NCBI RefSeq assembly: GCF_034470605.1 | Contig: NZ_JARGYT010000034.1 | Span: 1 to 12,751 of the forward strand | Length of the DNA: 12,751 bases | Origin: Cyrtobacter comes | Lineage (GTDB): Bacteria; Pseudomonadota; Alphaproteobacteria; Rickettsiales; Midichloriaceae | Direction: 5' to 3' | Shown: piece by piece, positions 6,436 to 12,751 of the stretch | How the letters are laid out: each line of letters begins with the position of its first letter | Position numbering within the stretch: the first letter of the stretch is position 1 | Notes under the pieces: model-generated | Told to the model about the DNA's origin: nothing | Seen by the model: only the letters and a program-made list of their open reading frames with translations | Database searches by the model: none | Program-made: the position numbers and the translations under genes

Positions 6436-7269
6436 ATGTATCTTAAAGTACTTATTGTTATGCTGCTGGTATCAATAAGTGCACGTGCCATTGATAAACA
6501 TTGTGACTCATTTATAAATAATCGTCTTGAAGATTTAAAGCCACATATCGGCTACATCGCGGGTAAGATGAGTATTAATAAAGAGTATGATCCTAATAAA
6601 GATCCTAGTGTACTTTCTTCAAACTATACAACACAAGATAAAACTTATCTTACACTGTGTTCTATATTATCATCTGGAGATAAAGAAAGGTTATCAAAAT
6701 ATCTTGCTCATAATAATTTTGACAAAAATTGTTATGATAACCTTTATATGTATTGCGATACATCTCTTGAAAAAAAGATACGCACTCCTGCGGATATAGA
6801 TTTAAAATGGTCGGCTTATGCAGCAACTGGTGACGTAAAATACGTTGAGCTACTCATAGATAACTTAAATGAGTGGCTGATGCAGTCACAGATTTTAACT
6901 TCTGATTTACAGTACGGTACCATCGTAATGCATCACTACGACTACAAATCTAGCAATGCCATTACTATGATGAAAGCAGCTATAAAAAAGTATTCTCAAG
7001 AAGATAAGGTAAGATTCTTCATGTCGCAAATGGCGCTATGGAGTCTGGGATCTATATCAAAAAATGATAGTAAGGTGCATGCAGCAGCGTTTTTGCATGC
7101 GCAAAAAAAGGAGTATGCGGACCTTGTGGCGCTCCTGCAAACAGCCTACTTTAGTTCACTGTGTCAACCACCCATTGGCATGTCAACCTCAAAGTCTTTA
7201 ATGGTATTACCAGGAGAAAAGCATAAATTTAAAAAGATAAATGGCGATAATTTTTTAAATCAATTTTGA
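6436..7269 (+). pseudogene. Secreted protein of unknown function, first part (277 aa, frame broken at its end)
   Basis: From the ATG at 6436 the protein starts with a clear Sec signal peptide: MYLK, a hydrophobic core (VLIVMLLVSI) and a cleavage site SARA before Ile19. A TTG seven codons upstream is possible but adds residues before the signal. Five cysteines follow in the mature part (23, 75, 99, 107, 243), fitting an oxidising periplasm. The segment LKWSAYAATGDVKYVELLIDNL (123-144), and later ALWSLGSISKN (200-210), recall from memory a family of small exported bacterial proteins with W-x-x-FFATGD and AAxWSL motifs; I am not sure of this link. The frame ends with TGA in ..CAATTTTGAAG.., and dropping one T continues it smoothly into the next frame. 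So the gene is probably split by a one-base frameshift. Confidence 0.65.
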
Positions 7270-7612
7270 AGATTTGGCAAAAAATACTAAGCACTTTTTC
7301 AAGCTGGGAGATAAAGATTCGGCCCTTTTCATTATGAACTCGCCTATAGAAAATAATGATAATCAAGAGCAAGCTATGCTTTTTGACCCATATAGATCTA
7401 CTTTTACCCTTATAGACAAAGAGAGATTAAAAAAAGAAACAAAAGCTATCGATTTGTCTATTGTTGACCTTAATAAAATTGATAATGCTGGAGCGTATTT
7501 TATAGTTTTTGTGAAAAAGGCAAAAGAGGGGCATAAATTTCACAATTCTGAGGTATCAAAGACCTCGGCCTGTTCTTTTATCCACTTAGGATTCGATGAG
7601 TCTACGCATTGA
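7268..7612 (+). pseudogene. Second part of the same secreted protein, shifted by one base (about 114 aa)
   Basis: The frame is open from 7259 and carries on directly where the first part stops (EDLAKNTKHFFKLGDKDSAL). A TTG at 7274 could be a start, but it sits 4 bases past the upstream TGA, without a ribosome binding site, and the product has no signal peptide. Reading across the TTTT at 7264-7267 joins both parts into a protein of about 391 aa. The segment has a compact mix of strands and helices (FTLIDKERL, GAYFIVFVKKA) but I recognise no domain. It may instead be a separate small gene, or the two parts may be joined by ribosomal slippage. Confidence 0.55.
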
Positions 7613-7767
7613 ATGGCGGAATTGTTAACAAAAGATGGATAGTATTTATATAATCTATTGAATAATATAAATTACGACCTGGGGTGGCGCTTAGTTTTTC
7701 TGTTAAATTTAGCTAAATAATGCCTTAACCACTACATCTGATTAACAATCCCAAATTATACAGTTTG

Positions 7768-7803
7768 AGTTAAGTTTTTAGTTAAGCTTTTAGTTAAGCT
7801 CTA
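7768..7803. repeat. Three 12-bp tandem repeats upstream of folC
   Basis: AGTTAAGTTTTT, AGTTAAGCTTTT and AGTTAAGCTCTA follow one another without gaps at 7768-7779, 7780-7791 and 7792-7803. The array ends exactly where the proposed folC -35 box begins. It may be simple slippage or a regulator binding site. Confidence 0.75.
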
Positions 7804-7831
7804 TTGATTGAGATTTGGCTGTTGGTATACT
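7804..7831 (+). promoter_or_regulatory. Candidate promoter of folC
   Basis: TTGATT (7804-7809), 16 bases, then TATACT (7826-7831). The transcript would start near 7838, about 20 bases before the folC ATG. The rest of the 246-base gap upstream of folC holds only the repeat array and no visible gene. Confidence 0.45.
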
Positions 7832-7858
7832 GAATGCACTTTGAGCTGATTAAAGAAT

Positions 7859-9142
7859 ATGCTGCTACCACATTGGCCAAAACACGTAAGCGAGAGACTT
7901 GGTATAAAACTTGGCCTCGATAGAATGGCTGAAATATTGGAGAGGATTGGTAACCCACATAAAAAATTACCACCTGTTATACATGTTGCCGGAACAAACG
8001 GTAAAGGTTCTACAGTTGCATTTTTATCTTCGATATTGCGTTGCGCCTCCTATAAAATTCATTCATATACATCGCCACATTTGATAAGGTTTAATGAAAG
8101 AATAGTGCTTGCTGGGCACGAAGTTGAAGATCATATATTATATAAAGCTATCGAAAAATGTCGTCTAGCTTGTCATGATATGGATGTTACCTTCTTTGAA
8201 GGTACTACCGCTGTTGCATTTTTACTTTTTTCCACAATTGAGGCAGACATATTAATACTGGAAACTGGCTTGGGTGGCAGGCTTGATGCTACTAATATTA
8301 TAGAATCACCAATGGCATCTGTTATTACGCCTATTTCAATGGATCATATGCAGTATCTTGGTGAGACTATTGAGCAAATTGCATTTGAAAAAGCTGGGAT
8401 TATTAAAAACAACCTATGTGTTATGAGTTGGCAGCTGGATGTTGTAAAAAATTTGCTAAGAGATAAATGTTTAAAACTTGGTGTAAAAGCTATATCTATG
8501 GGAGAGGATTATGATTTTCAGCTGACTTCAGATGGTGATCTATATTTTAGTGATAGTAATTCGGTGCTTAATGTGGGTAAGCCCTCTTTATTAGGGGTTC
8601 ACCAATATATTAATGCATCAACAGCAGTAGCAACAATAAAGAGTTTAAATTTACAGATAGACGATGCTTCAATAAGAAATGGTATAGAAAGTGCCAGATG
8701 GGATGGCAGAATGCAAAAAATAAGCACTGGTCCACTATCTTTAATATTGGCTCAAAATAGCGAGTTATGGCTAGATGGGGCACATAATATTCATGGAATA
8801 CAGATGCTTAGTGTTAATATAGCAGAATTGAATAAAAAAGAGAAAAAGGATACATACCTAATATATGGAAGTATAACAGGAAAAGAGATAGGTGCATTTG
8901 TTGAGTGCTTATATGGTAAGATTTGTGCTGCATTTACAGTGAAAATACCATCAAGTCCGATATCTGATGATAGCAGGAGATTAAGAGATATATTTATTTC
9001 ACATGGTATTGAATCGGAAGCCTTTGATGAAATTAATGATATCTTTGAATTATGTGCAAGAATATCTGCCCAAAAATCAATAAGGGTAATAGTTTGTGGT
9101 TCATTATATTTAGTTGGTTATGTTCTTTCTCTTAATAAATAG
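7859..9142 (+). CDS. folC: Folylpolyglutamate synthase / dihydrofolate synthase FolC
   Basis: FolC adds glutamate to folates with ATP and, in many bacteria, also joins dihydropteroate to the first glutamate. It belongs to the Mur ligase superfamily. The ATP loop GTNGKGST is at residues 45-52. Typical FolC motifs follow: SPHLIRFNERI (72-82), ETGLGGRLDATN (135-146), then MDHMQYLG (161-168) with FEKAGIIK (176-183). The C-terminal domain has the hallmark LDGAHN (305-310) and ends with GSLYL (414-418). The 427-aa length is normal. The ATG at 7859 lacks a good Shine-Dalgarno site. folC has its own candidate promoter, and cmk follows after a 99-base gap with another promoter. Whether it has both activities cannot be told from sequence alone. 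Confidence 0.95.
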   Translation: MLLPHWPKHVSERLGIKLGLDRMAEILERIGNPHKKLPPVIHVAGTNGKGSTVAFLSSILRCASYKIHSYTSPHLIRFNERIVLAGHEVEDHILYKAIEKCRLACHDMDVTFFEGTTAVAFLLFSTIEADILILETGLGGRLDATNIIESPMASVITPISMDHMQYLGETIEQIAFEKAGIIKNNLCVMSWQLDVVKNLLRDKCLKLGVKAISMGEDYDFQLTSDGDLYFSDSNSVLNVGKPSLLGVHQYINASTAVATIKSLNLQIDDASIRNGIESARWDGRMQKISTGPLSLILAQNSELWLDGAHNIHGIQMLSVNIAELNKKEKKDTYLIYGSITGKEIGAFVECLYGKICAAFTVKIPSSPISDDSRRLRDIFISHGIESEAFDEINDIFELCARISAQKSIRVIVCGSLYLVGYVLSLNK

Positions 9143-9187
9143 AGAATTATATAAGCTATGTTAATTATAAAAAATTTCATGAACATT

Positions 9188-9215
9188 TTGACCTATAGAA
9201 AATTAATGCTATCAT
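9188..9215 (+). promoter_or_regulatory. Candidate promoter of cmk-rpsA
   Basis: TTGACC (9188-9193), 16 bases, then TATCAT (9210-9215): the best sigma-70-like site in the window. Transcription would start near 9222, about 20 bases ahead of the cmk TTG. Confidence 0.5.
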
Positions 9216-9241
9216 CTGTCTTTATTTTATTTTACGTGTAA

Positions 9242-9880
9242 TTGCTGAAACCATTCATTGTAGCCATAGATGGTAGGGCTGCTTCAGGTAAGGGTACCAT
9301 ATCTCATATTGTAGCGGAAAAGCTGGGTTTAGATTGGTTAAATACCGGTCTTTTATATAGGGCTGTTGCTTTTATTGCGCTGAAGGGTGGAATAAGCATT
9401 CATGAATATAAAGAGTTAGTTCAAATTGCACAAAATATTTCCCTATCAGATTTGGAGGAATCTCACCTGTATGCTAGTCACGTTGGTAGATTTGCTTCTA
9501 TTATTTCTTCTGTGCCAGAAGTAAGGCAAGCATTATTTTATATGCAAAGATCTTTTCCTGTAGGGAAGAAAGGTACTGTTATAGAAGGAAGGGATATAGG
9601 TACTGTAATTTTTCCAGATGCAGATGTGAAAGTTTTTGTTACTGCTGAGCTAAAAGAAAGGGCAAGAAGGAGGTTTGTGCAGTTGCAAAATCGTGGTGAA
9701 AAGATTATATACGAGTCTGTGCTCAAAGATTTGCAAGAGCGTGATCAAAGAGATGAAGGTAGGGACTGTTCTCCGCTTCAAATTGCAAAGGGCAGTATCG
9801 TAATTGATACAACCGATCTTTCTGTTGATGAGTCTGTGAGTCTTGTTATGTCAAGAATAAATGAGGTCTCCTCTTTTTAG
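9242..9880 (+). CDS. cmk: Cytidylate kinase (CMP/dCMP kinase)
   Basis: Cmk phosphorylates CMP and dCMP to the diphosphates with ATP, feeding nucleotide pools. The Walker A loop GRAASGKGT is at residues 11-19, followed by NTGLLYRAVA (34-43), a Cmk signature. The nucleotide-binding GRDIGTVIFPDAD is at 116-128, and RDQRDEGRDCSPL (167-179) is the flexible lid with arginines that hold the substrate. The 212-aa length is normal. The start is a TTG at 9242; an in-frame TAA lies directly before it and no ATG is available before the P-loop, so this start is well supported. rpsA follows after 20 bases, the usual alphaproteobacterial order. Confidence 0.95.
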   Translation: MLKPFIVAIDGRAASGKGTISHIVAEKLGLDWLNTGLLYRAVAFIALKGGISIHEYKELVQIAQNISLSDLEESHLYASHVGRFASIISSVPEVRQALFYMQRSFPVGKKGTVIEGRDIGTVIFPDADVKVFVTAELKERARRRFVQLQNRGEKIIYESVLKDLQERDQRDEGRDCSPLQIAKGSIVIDTTDLSVDESVSLVMSRINEVSSF

Positions 9881-9900
9881 TAATTTTTTTTAAATATTTT

Positions 9901-11637
9901 ATGATTGAAGTTGAAAAACTAAATTCTGTCCCAAACGAAATCTCTGAAGAGTTTGATAGACTCTTCGAACAATATGTGAATTCTAGTAAAAAAGAGGGGC
10001 AGGTTGTCTCAGGTGTTGTAACTAATGTTAACAGTGCGTGCGTAACTGTGGATGTGGGCTTAAAAAGTGATGGGATCATAAATGTTTCCAAATTTATGGG
10101 TAATATACCAAATATTGGTGATTCAGTATCGGTATATATAGATAAAATGGAAGATTGGCATGGTAGAATGTCATTAAGTTTAGTTAAAGCTAAACAAGAG
10201 CAGGAATGGACCAAGTTTAAGGGCGAATTTGTTGTTGATGGTTATGTCCATGGTAATATTATAGGGAAAGTGAAGGGTGGATTTGCGGTACAATTAGATG
10301 ATAGTAGTATTGTTGCTTTCTTACCTGGTAGCCAGGTTGATATAAGACCTGTTAAAGATATAAATGATCTTGTTGGCGTTTCACATAGATTTAAAATTCT
10401 TAAAATAGATGGTGATAATGGGAACGTTGTAATTTCAAGAAGGGCTATAATAGAGGATGAAAGAAGAGAAGCAAGAGAAGAGAGACTAGCCAACCTTAAG
10501 GAAGGTGATATTGTTGAGGGGGTTGTTAAGAATATTACAGAATATGGTGCGTTTGTATGTTTTAATGGTACAGATGGACTTCTACATATTACTGATATGT
10601 CCTGGAGTAAAATATCACACCCTTCAGAAATACTTTCTTTAGGTCAGTCGATAAAAGTTAAGGTTATAAAATATAATCCGGAAGCTAGTGATAGAATATC
10701 GCTAGGAATAAAACAACTTCAAGAGGATGGATGGGAAAGTCTAGCTCAGAAATATGTTGTTGGAAATAGATTCAGGGGTACTGTAACATCTATTTTAGAT
10801 TATGGTGCATTTATTGAGCTGGAAAAGAAAGTTGAGGGCCTTGTGCATAAGAGTGAAATATCTTGGAGTTTTGGAGAGATTCATGTACGCAATGTGCTAA
10901 AAGTTGGTCAAGAAGTTGAGGTAGTTGTAATAGAGGTTGATGTGTCTAAAAGACGTATAGGCTTGAGCATGAAAAAATGTACCGACAATCCTTTAGATAA
11001 ATTTGCTAAGAAGTATCCTGTTGGAACCGAGGTATCATGTGTTGTGAGAAGCATTGTAGATTTCGGTATATATGTTGATGTATCTGAAGGTGAGGTTATT
11101 GGGGAAAAGGTTAATATTTTGATTCCTGCTTCTGAAATTTCTTGGAGTAAAACGCCGTCACAAGCTCTTAAGGATTATAAACCTGAAGATAAGGTACAGT
11201 GTGTAATCACTAATATTGATACTCAGCGTGATAGGGTCTCTGCTAGTATGAGACAGCTTGGGTATGACTCCATGCTCAAAATGATGGAGGGGCTAGTTGC
11301 TTCTGGTATTGTGATGTGTACTGTTTTAGCTACAAGGAGTGAGGGGATAGAGGTTTCGCTTCCTGGTGATATCAGAACATTTATTAAGAGGGGTGATTTA
11401 TCCAAACATAGAAGCGATCAGCGCTCTGAAAGATTTTCTGTGGGTGATAAAATAGAAGCTAAAGTTATAAGTTTTGATAAAAATCAAATGAAAGTTTCGC
11501 TCTCAATAAAGGCCCTTGAAGTTGAAGAAGAGAAGAAAGCTATAGCTGAATATGGATCTGCTGCTAGTGGTGCTAGCCTTGGTGATATATTAGGTGGAGC
11601 TCTGAGGGGTATAGATAGACATCAAGGAGAAAAATAG
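9901..11637 (+). CDS. rpsA: 30S ribosomal protein S1
   Basis: S1 binds mRNA and helps the 30S subunit start translation, especially on messages with weak ribosome binding sites. Six S1 (OB-fold) repeats can be counted at about residues 33-95, 111-181, 202-272, 288-358, 374-452 and 467-537. Repeats 3 and 4 have the classic YGAFV/YGAFI and GLLHITDMSW/GLVHKSEISW patterns. The 578-aa length is normal for the six-repeat form. The first two repeats are more diverged, as expected for the ribosome-docking domains. The ATG at 9901 follows an AT-only stretch with no Shine-Dalgarno site, which is also common for S1 itself. It is co-transcribed with cmk (gap 20 bases). The tail is Gly/Ser-rich. Confidence 0.97.
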   Translation: MIEVEKLNSVPNEISEEFDRLFEQYVNSSKKEGQVVSGVVTNVNSACVTVDVGLKSDGIINVSKFMGNIPNIGDSVSVYIDKMEDWHGRMSLSLVKAKQEQEWTKFKGEFVVDGYVHGNIIGKVKGGFAVQLDDSSIVAFLPGSQVDIRPVKDINDLVGVSHRFKILKIDGDNGNVVISRRAIIEDERREAREERLANLKEGDIVEGVVKNITEYGAFVCFNGTDGLLHITDMSWSKISHPSEILSLGQSIKVKVIKYNPEASDRISLGIKQLQEDGWESLAQKYVVGNRFRGTVTSILDYGAFIELEKKVEGLVHKSEISWSFGEIHVRNVLKVGQEVEVVVIEVDVSKRRIGLSMKKCTDNPLDKFAKKYPVGTEVSCVVRSIVDFGIYVDVSEGEVIGEKVNILIPASEISWSKTPSQALKDYKPEDKVQCVITNIDTQRDRVSASMRQLGYDSMLKMMEGLVASGIVMCTVLATRSEGIEVSLPGDIRTFIKRGDLSKHRSDQRSERFSVGDKIEAKVISFDKNQMKVSLSIKALEVEEEKKAIAEYGSAASGASLGDILGGALRGIDRHQGEK

Positions 11638-11718
11638 TTGAAGTTTTTTGGTTATTTCATAGTAAATAAATTATGCAAGTTTGCTACGTAATGAAGTAGC
11701 TCTTTAAACAAAAAAGTG

Positions 11719-11751
11719 GGCAGGGTGGTCTTTTATTAAATTATCCCTGCC
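11719..11751 (+). terminator. Hairpin after rpsA (possible terminator)
   Basis: GGCAGGG (11719-11725) pairs with CCCTGCC (11745-11751) over a loop of 19 bases, followed by TATATTTT. It lies about 80 bases past the rpsA stop. The stem is the only GC-rich one nearby, but the loop is long and the U-run interrupted. Confidence 0.5.
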
Positions 11752-11918
11752 TATATTTTGTATTAAATTCATTTGAGAAAATCTAAAATAGGTGCACTAA
11801 AAAATAGCATAAAACTGTTTGATGCATTAATAATGTTAAGTAATTGACGCCAAAAGCTAAAATGAAAAAAACCTATAAAAAGTGCAAATAATATGCTTTA
11901 ATTAAAGTTTTTGTTAAA

Positions 11919-11942
11919 GAATTGTACTTTGAATTGTACTTT
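11919..11942. repeat. 12-bp tandem duplication in the gap after rpsA
   Basis: GAATTGTACTTT occurs twice in a row (11919-11930 and 11931-11942). It is unrelated in sequence to the 12-mers before folC. Probably slippage; no function evident. Confidence 0.8.
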
Positions 11943-12020
11943 GATCAAACGTTTCATATTGCCACAGAATTTAGCAATGGTTGTTATGGATGATATACAC
12001 TATAATGCATTTTACAGATT

Positions 12021-12040
12021 AGACCTCTTTCGAAACTAAG
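12021..12040. mobile_element. Probable left terminal repeat of a decayed IS5-type element
   Basis: AGACCTCTTTCGAAACTAAG sits about 50-70 bases ahead of an IS5-type transposase start, the right place for a left inverted repeat. The motif resembles IS5-family ends I recall from Rickettsiales. The matching right end is not in the window. Confidence 0.5.
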
Positions 12041-12091
12041 AAAGATAAGAGTATAATGGTATTGAATCAATAGAAGATGATGGTTTGGTAA

Positions 12092-12384
12092 ATGAAGTAC
12101 GCGATTCAAGTAAAAATTTTATCAGAAGATCAATTCAGAAGGCTTGCAGGAGTCAAGAGAAGTACCATTTGATAAAATGGTCAAAAGAAGAGTCAGATAG
12201 GAATAAGAAGGCTAAAGGCGGAAGGAAGAATAAGCTTAGTATAGAAAATCTAATGGCACTAGAATACATATACAGGACATATTTTCATGTTAGTCAAAGT
12301 TATGGAGTTAGCGAAAGTTCGAGTTATAAAACAATAAGATTGATATAGTAAAAGCAGTTGAATTACGATCAACTAAAAATGTAT
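12092..12384 (+). pseudogene. IS5-family transposase, N-terminal part, broken by frameshifts
   Basis: The original start is the ATG at 12092: MKYAIQVKILSEDQFRRLAGVKRST, the usual opening of this transposase type. The frame hits a stop at 12170-12172. After a shift, a second frame gives DRNKKAKGGRKNKLSIEN and then RTYFHVSQSYGVSES, the helix-turn-helix DNA-binding region. It stops at 12348. A third frame carries a few more residues (IVKAVELRSTKN). Small in-frame losses are also likely (LSIENLMALEY where RLLMALEY is usual). The catalytic DDE domain is missing; an IS630 remnant on the other strand takes over at 12373. This is a dead copy. An apparent 87-aa frame at 12085-12348 is only a by-product of the frameshift. 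Confidence 0.8.
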
Positions 12385-12480
12385 AATTGCCTGATGCAAC
12401 ACATTACAACGCTCAATTTGTTGTTTAATCCATCTCTTAGCCCAGAATTTCTCAATCGGGTTCATATCTGGTGAATATGA
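12373..12480 (-). pseudogene. IS630-family transposase, C-terminal fragment
   Basis: On the minus strand the frame contains YSPDMNPIEKFWAKRWIK, the C-terminal signature of IS630/Tc1-type DDE transposases, where the Glu in NPIE is the third catalytic residue. It runs to a TAG at 12373-12375. An in-frame TAA lies only a few codons upstream of the motif, and the region before it does not resemble the rest of an IS630 transposase, so only about 34 codons remain. The fragment interrupts or abuts the IS5 remnant on the plus strand. Confidence 0.8.
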
Positions 12481-12588
12481 AAAATATTAGTTTACAGCGA
12501 ACAGATTCAATTAATGCTCTCGTCAATATATACAAAGCTTGTATGTCTTTGATTATTTCTTGATATTTATCTCGCTTTTCTGCTTCTA

Positions 12589-12751
12589 GGTAGTGTCGAC
12601 ATTTATGTTAGCTATAGATAGATTGCTGCTATAAAAACGAAGCCAAGATATTCAATATCAAGCTTGTCGTATCTTGTTGAGACTCTCCTAAAATGCTTGA
12701 GCTTATTAAACTCAATTAAATTTCTTTCCTTGTACAACTCTTCGTCATACT
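12589..12751 (-). mobile_element. Right end of a second IS5-family element, running off the window
   Basis: The transposase tail at 12612-12751 is followed on the minus strand by about 23 bases to GGTAGTGTCGAC (12589-12600), which I take as the probable outer end of the element because it lies where a terminal repeat should be and is preceded by CTAG, a plausible short target. The exact edge is uncertain. Confidence 0.4.
12612..12751 (-). CDS. IS5-family transposase, C-terminal end (partial, cut by the window edge)
   Basis: The minus strand encodes YKERNLIEFNKLKHF and RRVSTRYDKLDIEYLG, then a hydrophobic helix, ending at a TAG (12612-12614). This is the end of an IS427-like IS5 transposase, where the catalytic Glu lies in NLIERFFNKLK. 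Here the Arg-Phe after Glu seems to be missing, a six-base deletion compared with the usual motif, so this copy may be defective. It is a different subgroup from the N-terminal remnant at 12092 and probably also from the tail at 1-108. Confidence 0.75.
   Translation of the reverse strand, partial: YDEELYKERNLIEFNKLKHFRRVSTRYDKLDIEYLGFVFIAAIYL

Larger units (their letters stand above)
11638..12020. other. Gene-free region between rpsA and the IS remnants
   Basis: This stretch of 383 bases is very AT-rich and shows no coding frame that looks real on either strand and no tRNA. It contains the hairpin at 11719-11751, a small possible stem around GCTAC..GTAGC at about 11682-11700, and the doubled 12-mer at 11919-11942. 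It ends at the IS5-type terminus at 12021. Confidence 0.6.

Noticed and set aside
7274..7612. Independent gene starting at the TTG at 7274
   Set aside because: No ribosome binding site or signal peptide, and the frame joins the preceding protein when one T is skipped. A broken second part is the simpler reading.
7768..7803. CRISPR array
   Set aside because: The 12-mers are directly adjacent without spacers and there are no cas genes.
9846..10214. Minus-strand open frame of 122 codons
   Set aside because: Antisense shadow of cmk and rpsA, both certain genes; Ser/Thr/Leu-rich and without recognisable motifs.
11638..12020. tRNA or small RNA gene after rpsA
   Set aside because: I found no cloverleaf or anticodon arm by eye; only AT-rich sequence with one possible terminator.
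12440..12605. Minus-strand open stretch of about 50 codons (KYQEIIKDIQALYILTRAL)
   Set aside because: No start codon, it overlaps the IS630 fragment in another frame, and I recognise no family. Could be a coding scrap but cannot be supported.

Overview
The window (about 12.75 kb, AT-rich) looks like the chromosome of an intracellular alphaproteobacterium of the order Rickettsiales. The basis is the gene set (rlmB, a eukaryote-like hscB with hscA, folC, and the alphaproteobacterial pair cmk-rpsA), weak or absent Shine-Dalgarno sites, several TTG or context-chosen starts, and decayed insertion sequences of the IS5 and IS630 families at both ends. I cannot name the genus from sequence alone.

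Layout. Positions 1-108 are the 3' tail of an IS5-family transposase running in from the left. Positions 115-3163 are a tandem duplication on the minus strand. It holds two paralogous proteins I do not recognise (468 and 402 aa), each with a related upstream leader and each followed by the same downstream block carrying a 13-bp-stem hairpin. A small hypothetical gene follows (3225-3413, minus), then rlmB (3508-4230, minus). rlmB is divergent from hscB-hscA (4279-6233, plus), and the proposed promoters of the two overlap. Next comes a secreted protein of unknown role (6436-7269) whose frame is broken in a T-run and continues to 7612. folC (7859-9142), cmk (9242-9880) and rpsA (9901-11637) follow on the plus strand. 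rpsA is followed by a possible terminator hairpin, about 260 bases with no gene, and a pile of IS remnants (12021-12751).

How the genes work together. HscB and HscA are the J-protein/Hsp70 pair that helps move Fe-S clusters off the scaffold IscU. The rest of the isc cluster is not in the window. RlmB and ribosomal protein S1 serve the ribosome, FolC makes folylpolyglutamate and Cmk recycles CMP/dCMP. These are ordinary housekeeping genes.

The points most worth a second look are four. The duplicated pair has a mosaic pattern: near-identical DNA blocks inside otherwise diverged genes, suggesting gene conversion. HscB carries an N-terminal tetracysteine like the mitochondrial HSC20 protein. HscA ends right after its beta substrate-binding domain and has no helical lid. 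The secreted protein is split by a one-base frameshift. I found no convincing new defence or mobile system; the unknown pair at 215-3075 is the only candidate for a lineage-specific function.
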